From assembly GCA_902470345.1 (NCBI GenBank), contig CABRGB010000052.1, positions 1 to 11,879 of the forward strand: DNA of 11,879 nucleotides. Reading direction: 5' to 3'. Both the position numbers and the translations under genes were made by a program. Below the pieces are notes generated by a model. That model made no database searches and had not been told where the DNA came from. It saw only the letters and a list, made by a program, of their open reading frames with translations. The first letter of the stretch is position 1. Each line of letters opens with the position of its first letter. Positions 1 to 5,203 of this stretch are shown here, one piece after another. The stretch comes from an uncultured Collinsella sp. GTDB taxonomy: Bacteria > Actinomycetota > Coriobacteriia > Coriobacteriales > Coriobacteriaceae.

Positions 1-108
1 GGCCGTGTGTTTTGCGCCTTTCGTACCGTTTACCGAGCTTTTGACGCGCAGACCCATTTGTTGCACATCTTTTTTGTAGGATAGACAAGTTATACATGAG
101 GCAAGGCG

Positions 109-1149
109 GTGCGAATGGCATACGGATACAACGACGGCGATCAACGGCGACAAAGCGTTCGCCTTGCTGGCCGTACCACGCCGACGCCCAGAAGTGCCAC
201 GAGTAGCAATCCGCAACGTCCTCAAGAGCAACCCAGGCCTTCGTCTCGGCAGCAGGCAAGCAGAACGCGGCAGAGTGGCCGTCCGAGCACGGGCACAAGC
301 GCGCAGCAAGATAGCCGCTTGGGCGCGCGCACTCGACAGCGTCAGGCCGAGGTTCCGCAACTGCGCCGCAACGGCGTACGTCAGCCCGGCATCCATATCA
401 ACCGCTTCTTTTCGCATCCCCAAGGCGGACGCGACGGCAAGCCTTGCCGCTCGACATCGCACGTGAATGCCCCTGCCCTGCCGGCTCGTCGGCTCCGCCT
501 CGCACTGTGCTCTATCCTCGCCTGTCTGGTCTTTGTGCTTATGAGCTCCTGTATGTCCCACGGCTCGGCCGGTCTCGAGCCCACCACCGAGGACAAGCTG
601 CTCAAGGCCCCCGTCGCGCCCGGTTATTCTTTCGCCTTTTCGACCCCGCGCTCGCAATGGCAAGCCGGCACGATGCCCCATATCTATCAGATCGACCCCG
701 CGTGGTCGGAGCTGCCTTACGCCGGCGGCACTATCCGCCAAAATGCCTGCGGGCCTACGTGCCTCACCATGGTCTATATCTTTAAGACGGGACGCACCGA
801 TATGACCCCCGTCGATATGTGCGCGCTTTCCGAGGCGGGCAATTACGCCCCCACCGGTGCAACCGAATGGTCGTTTATGACGAGCGGCGCATGGCAGTTG
901 GGACTTAACGGAACGGAGCTCCATAACGATCGCGACTCGATGACTCAGGCGCTGCGTTCGGGAGCGCCCGTCATCGCCGCCGTTCGGCCGGGCACCTTTA
1001 CCAACGTGGGCCACTACATTGTGCTTTACGGTATTGACGACACCGACCAGATTGGCGTCTACGACCCCAACTCGGCCAGCCGCAGCGCCCGCCGCTGGGG
1101 CTGCGTAGAGGTCCTTAACGAAGTCGAAGCCATGTGGGCCTACTACTAG
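109..1149 (+). CDS. Membrane-anchored C39-like (papain-fold) peptidase family protein
   Basis: A 346-residue protein in three parts. Residues 1-128 are rich in Arg, Gln, Ser, Pro and Thr and look disordered. Residues 129-147 form one hydrophobic segment (LALCSILACLVFVLMSS), after which residues 150-346 would lie outside the cell. The outer part resembles the C39-like peptidase family: Cys214 in NACGPTC, His302 in GHYIVL and Asp319/Asn321 in YDPN fit a Cys-His-Asp/Asn site. Such proteins are cysteine peptidases or amidases of the cell surface; the substrate is unknown. The segment ends in MSSC, a poor lipobox, so a transmembrane anchor is more likely than a lipoprotein. The start is GTG 109, with GAGG seven bases upstream; ATG 115 is the alternative. 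The stop codon touches a repeat unit. No clear promoter is visible in bases 1-108. The fold call is fairly sure; activity is inferred. Confidence 0.75.
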   Translation: MRMAYGYNDGDQRRQSVRLAGRTTPTPRSATSSNPQRPQEQPRPSSRQQASRTRQSGRPSTGTSAQQDSRLGARTRQRQAEVPQLRRNGVRQPGIHINRFFSHPQGGRDGKPCRSTSHVNAPALPARRLRLALCSILACLVFVLMSSCMSHGSAGLEPTTEDKLLKAPVAPGYSFAFSTPRSQWQAGTMPHIYQIDPAWSELPYAGGTIRQNACGPTCLTMVYIFKTGRTDMTPVDMCALSEAGNYAPTGATEWSFMTSGAWQLGLNGTELHNDRDSMTQALRSGAPVIAAVRPGTFTNVGHYIVLYGIDDTDQIGVYDPNSASRSARRWGCVEVLNEVEAMWAYY

Positions 1150-1206
1150 TCATTGGGGATTCATTGGGGACAGACTTAAATGAGTGGTCGTCGGGGACAG
1201 TCTTAC
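1149..1206 (+). repeat. Tandem GGGGACAG repeat units (REP-like)
   Basis: Three related units stand in a row: a partial GTCATTGGGGA at 1149-1159, TCATTGGGGACAGACTTA starting at 1161, and GTCGTCGGGGACAGTCTTA starting at 1187. The same unit recurs at 7266-7283 and, as a palindrome, at 7288-7347. Inverted partners lie at 1456-1470 (AGGACTGTCCC) and 1488-1500 (GGAACGTCCCC). Units of this kind are typical of REP sequences mobilised by RAYT (Y1-type tyrosine) transposases; that link is from family knowledge and no transposase is present here. Confidence 0.65.
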
Positions 1207-1263
1207 GGACGCCGGCCGAGAGCAGACGAAAAGGGCCATCCCGAACTGCTTGGAACTGCCAGC

Positions 1264-1313
1264 ACGGAAAGCGCATCCTGCTTTGGGGCCCAATAGCGGG
1301 GTGCGCTTTCCGT
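1264..1313. repeat. Long hairpin built from two inverted GGATGCGCTTTCCG motifs
   Basis: The left arm ACGGAAAGCGCATCCTGCT (1264-1282) pairs with the right arm AGCGGGGTGCGCTTTCCGT (1295-1313). This gives a 19-bp stem with two G-T wobbles and a 12-base loop. There is no T-run on either side, so it is not a standard intrinsic terminator. Confidence 0.8.
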
Positions 1314-1436
1314 TAGCGGCCCGTTTGGGAAACTAGGGACCGCTTTTCGACAATAATCCGGGATGCATTTTCCGATTGAGGGCCTCAAGGGAAACCGCAC
1401 CCCATGTTGGACGCTCATTCTGGGATGTGCTTTCCG
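1265..1436. repeat. Cluster of six GGGATGCGCTTTCCG-type motifs
   Basis: Related cores lie at 1265-1278 (reverse), 1299-1312, 1336-1349 (GGGACCGCTTTTCG), 1360-1374 (GGGATGCATTTTCCG), 1389-1403 (reverse, GGGAAACCGCACCCC) and 1422-1436 (GGGATGTGCTTTCCG). Offsets between them are 24 to 37 bases, and orientation changes. The 1336 and 1389 copies are weak. A further good copy is at 7250-7265. Mixed orientation and uneven spacing exclude a CRISPR array. Confidence 0.6.
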
Positions 1437-1552
1437 CAGTTGATCGATGCGGCCTTTAAGGACTGTCCCAAGCTGCCGGCAGGAAAGGAACGTCCCCAAG
1501 TGCCGGGTTTCCGCAGCCTGCAATGCTCCTCATGAACAGCCGCCTCAATAAC

Positions 1553-1590
1553 AAAAGCCCCCGCGGCCGAAGCGGACCGCGGGGGCAACA
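1553..1590 (-). terminator. Intrinsic terminator of the beta-glucoside PTS operon
   Basis: Bases 1557-1566 (GCCCCCGCGG) pair with 1577-1586 (CCGCGGGGGC), a 10-bp GC-rich stem. On the minus strand the stem is followed by a TTTT run (1556-1553). It lies just past the stop of the GH1 gene, at 1603. Confidence 0.88.
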
Positions 1591-1602
1591 GACCTGCAAG
1601 AG

Positions 1603-3057
1603 TTAACTCAAGTCCTCGCCATTTGATGCAATGACCTTTTGGTACCAGCAGAAGCTGTCCTTTCGGTAGCGATCGAACGTGCCTTTGCCCATATCATCGG
1701 CATCGACATAAACAAAGCCATAGCGCTTCTTCATCTGCCCCGTCGAGGCCGACACCAAATCGATACAGCCCCACGGCGTGTATCCCATCAGGTCAACACC
1801 GTCCTCGACAATTGCATCGCGCAGCGCAAGAATATGCCTTCGCAGGTAATCAATATGATACGCATCGTGGACTTTGCCGTCTTCCAGCGCATCGAGTCCG
1901 CCCACACCGTTCTCGGCGATAAAGAGCGGAAGATGGTAACGATCGTGGTAGCCGGCAAGCGTCACGCGCAAACCCAGCGCATCGATCTGCCACTTCCAGG
2001 CAGTCTCTTTATCCTTGAGGTACGGATTGCGCAACGTCGGGAACACGTTGCCCTCCGCCTTCTCGGCGATCACCTGATCATCGGCGCACACCAAGCGCGA
2101 GCAATAGTACGAGAACGAGATGAAGTCGACCGTATGCTCTGCCAGATACTCCGTATCGCCCGGCTCAAAGGGCACGTGAACACCCTCTTTCTCGAGTGCA
2201 CGCAGCTTCCAAGCAGGATAGGCGCCCGCAGCCATCACGTCTGTGTAGAAGTAGCGGCCGCGGTCCTCCTCATACGCAAGCCATACGTCCTCGGGCGCAC
2301 AACGGTACGGATAGGTCGCACCGGCAGCGACCATGCAACCCACCTTGTTTGCGGGATCGATCTTGTGCAGAATCTCGACAGCGCGAGCGCTCGCCATAAA
2401 CATATGGTGCGAGAACGCCGCAGTCACGGCTGCACGGTCACGCTCATCCTCGAGCGTGACACCCGCGTTGAGATAGGACAGCGCCACGCTGTTGATCTCG
2501 TTGAACGTAAGCCAATAACGCACGAGGCCCTGGTACGCGCGTCCGACGGTCTCGACGTAGTGCGCATACCGCTCGATCATCTCTCGGCTTTGCCAGCCAC
2601 CATAGCGCTCGACCAGAGCCAACGGATAGTCGTAGTGCGACAGCGTCACAAGCGGCTCGATTCCATGCTCGCGCAGCGCCTCGAATACCTGACGGTAAAA
2701 CTCCAAGCCCTCGCCGTTGGGCTCGGCCTCCATCCCTGTGGGAAAAATACGGCTCCAGCAAATTGAAAGACGCAGGCACTTAAAGCCCATCTCGGCAAAA
2801 AGCTCGACATCCTCGTGCCAATGATGGAAGAAGTCGTTGCCCCAGCGGCATGGATACAGCCTGTCCGGATCGTCCACGGGCTTTTGCCTGCCAAACATTA
2901 CATCCCAGCGGTCGGAACCCTGTGGGATCAGGTCGGAGTGCGACATGCCGCGGCCGCCCTCGTTCCAGCCCCCTTCGGCCTGGTTGGCGGCGAGGGCACC
3001 ACCCCACAAAAAGCCCTCGGGCATACCGGCGGCAGACGTTCTGTCAAAGTAACTCAT
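1603..3057 (-). CDS. bglA: 6-phospho-beta-glucosidase, GH1 family
   Basis: A 484-residue cytoplasmic glycoside hydrolase that splits a 6-phospho-beta-glucoside (such as cellobiose 6-phosphate or a phosphorylated aryl-glucoside) into glucose 6-phosphate and the aglycone or sugar. The N-terminal PEGFLWGGA motif is typical of GH1. The acid/base is Glu187 in TFNEIN and the nucleophile is Glu382 in IAENG. A 6-phosphate-binding loop, SASTGQMKKRYGF with Ser436, Lys444 and Tyr446, marks it as a phospho-glucosidase rather than a plain beta-glucosidase. The C-terminal SFCWYQKVIASNGE also matches BglA/AscB types. Length is normal. ATG 3057 is preferred because it follows the EIIC stop as TAG-C-ATG. ATG 3069 (four more residues) is possible, but its GAGG sits directly against the codon. 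Last gene of the PTS operon. Exact substrate not certain. Confidence 0.95.
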   Translation of the reverse strand: MSYFDRTSAAGMPEGFLWGGALAANQAEGGWNEGGRGMSHSDLIPQGSDRWDVMFGRQKPVDDPDRLYPCRWGNDFFHHWHEDVELFAEMGFKCLRLSICWSRIFPTGMEAEPNGEGLEFYRQVFEALREHGIEPLVTLSHYDYPLALVERYGGWQSREMIERYAHYVETVGRAYQGLVRYWLTFNEINSVALSYLNAGVTLEDERDRAAVTAAFSHHMFMASARAVEILHKIDPANKVGCMVAAGATYPYRCAPEDVWLAYEEDRGRYFYTDVMAAGAYPAWKLRALEKEGVHVPFEPGDTEYLAEHTVDFISFSYYCSRLVCADDQVIAEKAEGNVFPTLRNPYLKDKETAWKWQIDALGLRVTLAGYHDRYHLPLFIAENGVGGLDALEDGKVHDAYHIDYLRRHILALRDAIVEDGVDLMGYTPWGCIDLVSASTGQMKKRYGFVYVDADDMGKGTFDRYRKDSFCWYQKVIASNGEDLS

Positions 3058-3058
3058 G

Positions 3059-4408
3059 CTACTCAGCATCCTCGGCAGAAGCTGCCGCGGCGTTCTCCTG
3101 CTCCTGAGCCAGGAGCTGGTTATCGTACACCTTAAAGAACGGGTACCAGACCACAGCCATGACCACGATCAAAACGATCGTAAACACCCAGATGCGCGGG
3201 TCGAGGCACTGGACAAAGCCCTGAACGAAGATGGGGAACGTGCCGCTCACCAAGATGTAGAAGTTAGAGACAAGACCCAGTGAGACCGCACCCCAATACA
3301 GCAGGGCCGAGATCATGCCGCCTAGCACAAACGGAATCATGAGGATCGGGTTGAAGATGATGGGCGCGCCGAAGATCGCGGGCTCGGAGATACGGAAGAA
3401 GCTCGGCACGATCGATGCCCTGCCAAATGCCTTGAGCTGCTGCGACTTTGCCCTAAACGCGCAGAGCGCCACAAAAGAGAACGTATTACCCGTGCCGCCG
3501 ATGAGGTTGATGGCCAACGACATGAGCACCGGGTGGAACTCAAGCGGCTGCCCGGCAGCATAGAGCGAGGCGTTGGCGGCAAAGGCGGCAAGCGAGACCG
3601 GGGCGGTGATGGGCATTACGATCATGTTGCCGTGGACGCCAAAGCACCAAAACAGCAGCGTCATGAAGCAGATAAGCAGTGCGCCGGGCACAGAGTCAAC
3701 TGCGACGGAAAGCGGGGCAGCGAGCAGCTTCTCGATAACCGAGGGGATGGACAGCGCGGGATCGATCATCTGGATCAGCAGGTTGCCGCCAAAGAAGATG
3801 AGGATGTTGGCGAGCATAGGTACGATGGCGCCAAAGGTTTCGGACAAAAACGGCGGCACGCCATCGGGCATCTTGATGGTGATGCCCTTGGTCTGGCAGA
3901 AGCGCGTGACCTCGACGGAGACCAAGGCAACGATGATGGCGGTAAACAGGCCCTGCGCACCCAGATAGGTGCAGGGGACCGCCTGGAGCACGGACTCGTC
4001 AGCAAGCTGGTAGTAGGACGACGGCGCCGCGGCGATCAGGAACATCACCAGCGAGGTCATGCCGGCGTTAAGCTTGGGCATCTTGTAGGTGCCCGCCAGG
4101 TTATATGCGATTGCGAACGTCACGATCACCGACAGTATGCCCATCGTCATATTGAAGGGGATGAGCAGCGTGAGCTTATTGGCCGTCGCAAAATCGAGCC
4201 AAGGGCCAAAGACGGACCAGAACCCGCCCTGCGCCACCAGGTCGGCCGTGACCGGCGGGTTGGCGAGGATCATAAAGACGGCAGATACCAAGATGAAGCT
4301 GATCGCGCTCATAAAGCCCTTTTGCATGGAGGCAAAGTGGCGCTCGGTGCCGCAGAAATTGGCGATAGGGGTCAGTTTTTCCTGAAGCAGGGTCATGAAC
4401 TTCTCCAT
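3059..4408 (-). CDS. PTS EIIC, lactose/cellobiose family permease
   Basis: A 449-residue integral membrane protein with about ten hydrophobic segments; it imports the sugar while EIIB phosphorylates it. Family hallmarks are present: an N-terminal amphipathic region (MEKFMTLLQEKLTPIANF), GVPPFLSETFGAIVPM near 183-198, His259 in CFGVHGN, and Glu342 in SEPAIFGAPI followed by FNPILMIPF. In the ChbC structure the equivalent His and Glu contact the sugar. The usual NEP motif reads SEP here, in FRISEP rather than FNINEP. The tail (434-449) is Ala/Glu-rich. AGGAGG lies five bases before the ATG and shares bases with the EIIB stop. The gene sits between EIIB and GH1, which supports cellobiose or an aryl-beta-glucoside as substrate. 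Family names would be CelB, ChbC or LicC. Confidence 0.95.
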   Translation of the reverse strand: MEKFMTLLQEKLTPIANFCGTERHFASMQKGFMSAISFILVSAVFMILANPPVTADLVAQGGFWSVFGPWLDFATANKLTLLIPFNMTMGILSVIVTFAIAYNLAGTYKMPKLNAGMTSLVMFLIAAAPSSYYQLADESVLQAVPCTYLGAQGLFTAIIVALVSVEVTRFCQTKGITIKMPDGVPPFLSETFGAIVPMLANILIFFGGNLLIQMIDPALSIPSVIEKLLAAPLSVAVDSVPGALLICFMTLLFWCFGVHGNMIVMPITAPVSLAAFAANASLYAAGQPLEFHPVLMSLAINLIGGTGNTFSFVALCAFRAKSQQLKAFGRASIVPSFFRISEPAIFGAPIIFNPILMIPFVLGGMISALLYWGAVSLGLVSNFYILVSGTFPIFVQGFVQCLDPRIWVFTIVLIVVMAVVWYPFFKVYDNQLLAQEQENAAAASAEDAE

Positions 4409-4413
4409 GGTCG

Positions 4414-4420
4414 CCTCCTA
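4414..4420 (-). promoter_or_regulatory. EIIC ribosome binding site overlapping the EIIB stop codon
   Basis: On the minus strand the bases TAGGAGG contain both the TAG stop of EIIB (4420-4418) and the AGGAGG site for EIIC, five bases before its ATG. Ribosomes ending EIIB are thus placed at the EIIC start, which suggests coupled translation. Confidence 0.8.
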
Positions 4421-4711
4421 ACCCAACAGCGACTGGGCGAGTGCCAGCACGTTGGCGGCGTTGCCCATGCCGTAGTCCTGTGCGGGGATGACCGCGGTCG
4501 GCTTACCGCTCCCCTGCTTGACGGTGTTGAGCTGGTAGGACACCTGCGGCCCCAAGAGCAGCACGTCATAATTGGCGCACGTCTCCTGATACTCGCCGAT
4601 ACCCACCGCATCGATATCGAGCTCGATGCCGTTTTGCTCCGCATATTTCTCGAGTTTCTTCATCAGAATGCTTGTAGACAGACCAGCTGCGCAAACAAGA
4701 AGGATCTTCAT
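4418..4711 (-). CDS. PTS EIIB, lactose/cellobiose family
   Basis: A 97-residue cytoplasmic phosphocarrier that takes phosphate from EIIA and gives it to the incoming sugar at EIIC. The active cysteine is Cys7 in MKILLVCAAGLSTS, followed by the expected phosphate-binding loop. Later landmarks are DVLLLGPQV and the GMGNAANVLALA helix. Length matches the family (about 100). ATG 4711 is chosen because AAGGG precedes it and the family normally begins MKILLVC. The upstream ATG 4729 would add six residues but has no ribosome site. The gene lies 46 bases after EIIA and nine before EIIC in the same operon. Confidence 0.95.
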   Translation of the reverse strand: MKILLVCAAGLSTSILMKKLEKYAEQNGIELDIDAVGIGEYQETCANYDVLLLGPQVSYQLNTVKQGSGKPTAVIPAQDYGMGNAANVLALAQSLLG

Positions 4712-4724
4712 AAGGGATTCCCTT
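4712..4724 (-). promoter_or_regulatory. Small hairpin covering the EIIB ribosome binding site
   Basis: On the minus strand AAGGG-AAT-CCCTT sits directly against ATG 4711, so the only visible ribosome site (AAGGG) is one arm of a 5-bp hairpin with a 3-base loop. The hairpin is seen; an effect on EIIB translation is a guess. Confidence 0.4.
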
Positions 4725-4757
4725 CGCATTGATTGGTTGGATAGTCACCGCACGCCG

Positions 4758-5084
4758 CTAGGCGTTCTTGGTTGCAGTGCACTCATACAGGCAGATCAGC
4801 TCCTGCACGAGCTCCTGAGCAAGCATGGAGCACATGAGGTGGTCCTGAGCATGGACCAGCAACACATCCACCGACAGATGCTCGCCCGCTGCCTCAGTCG
4901 AAAGCAGCTGCGTTTGGATGTGGTGAGCCTTGATTCCCGCATCCTTTGACTGCTTCATGAGTTTGGCGGCGGCGTCAAAATCCCCCGCTTTTGCCTTTTC
5001 AAGGGCTTCGAAGGCAAGGCTGCGTGCCTCTCCCGCCGCAGCGACCAGCTGAAACGAAACCATCTCGGTTCCCTGATCGTCCAT
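4758..5084 (-). CDS. PTS EIIA, lactose/cellobiose family
   Basis: A 108-residue cytoplasmic phosphocarrier of the all-helical lactose/cellobiose EIIA family, which works as a trimer. It takes phosphate from HPr and passes it to EIIB. The active His78 lies in LLVHAQDHLM, and Asp81 of the same motif is the residue that binds the trimer-centre metal in characterised members. N-terminal helices (QLVAAAGEARSLAFEALEKA) fit the family. GAGGAG lies six bases before the ATG. It is the first structural gene of the operon; a 119-base gap separates it from the regulator gene, and 46 bases from EIIB. Confidence 0.95.
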   Translation of the reverse strand: MDDQGTEMVSFQLVAAAGEARSLAFEALEKAKAGDFDAAAKLMKQSKDAGIKAHHIQTQLLSTEAAGEHLSVDVLLVHAQDHLMCSMLAQELVQELICLYECTATKNA

Positions 5085-5203
5085 AACGGTCTCCTCTCCC
5101 GTGATGTTTGGTTTGTACTTGAATATTCGAAACGCCTATCTCCCGCCCGCAATCCTCGAGGTTTATTGCAGGTAGACAGACAGGGTTATCGACAAAAGAA
5201 GTC
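5085..5203 (-). promoter_or_regulatory. Likely PTS operon promoter and operator region
   Basis: This 119-base gap between the regulator gene and EIIA is the only sizeable space in the locus and is the natural place for a regulated promoter. On the minus strand a weak pair, TTGCGG and TCGAAT, is spaced 16 bases. The latter lies beside an 8-bp palindrome, GAATATTC (5119-5126). There is no hairpin with a T-run, so no BglG-type RNA antiterminator site is visible. This fits a DNA-binding LicR-type regulator. Exact promoter bases are uncertain. Confidence 0.35.

Larger units (their letters stand above)
1150..1556. other. Gene-free repeat-rich block between convergent genes
   Basis: This stretch lies between the stop of the C39-like gene and the terminator of the GH1 gene. 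It holds GGGGACAG units facing inward from both ends (1149-1206 and, inverted, 1456-1500) and a cluster of GGATGCGCTTTCCG-like motifs between them (1264-1436). No reading frame here has a ribosome site or protein-like sequence. No terminator with a T-run is visible for the upstream plus-strand gene. The layout resembles a decayed non-autonomous element, which is inference. Confidence 0.6.

Noticed and set aside
41..96. Promoter for the C39-like gene (TTGACG at 41, TATACA at 91, TAGGAT at 77)
   Set aside because: No pair of these boxes has acceptable spacing.
1265..1436. CRISPR array
   Set aside because: Motifs are short, diverged, uneven in spacing and in both orientations, and there are no cas genes.
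1639..2766. Long plus-strand open frame opposite the GH1 gene
   Set aside because: The opposite strand encodes a GH1 enzyme with all catalytic motifs; no ribosome site or recognisable protein on the plus strand.
3533..4732. Long plus-strand open frame opposite EIIC and EIIB
   Set aside because: It crosses two well-identified PTS genes on the other strand and is very rich in His/Asp/Gly/Arg, as expected of an antisense shadow.
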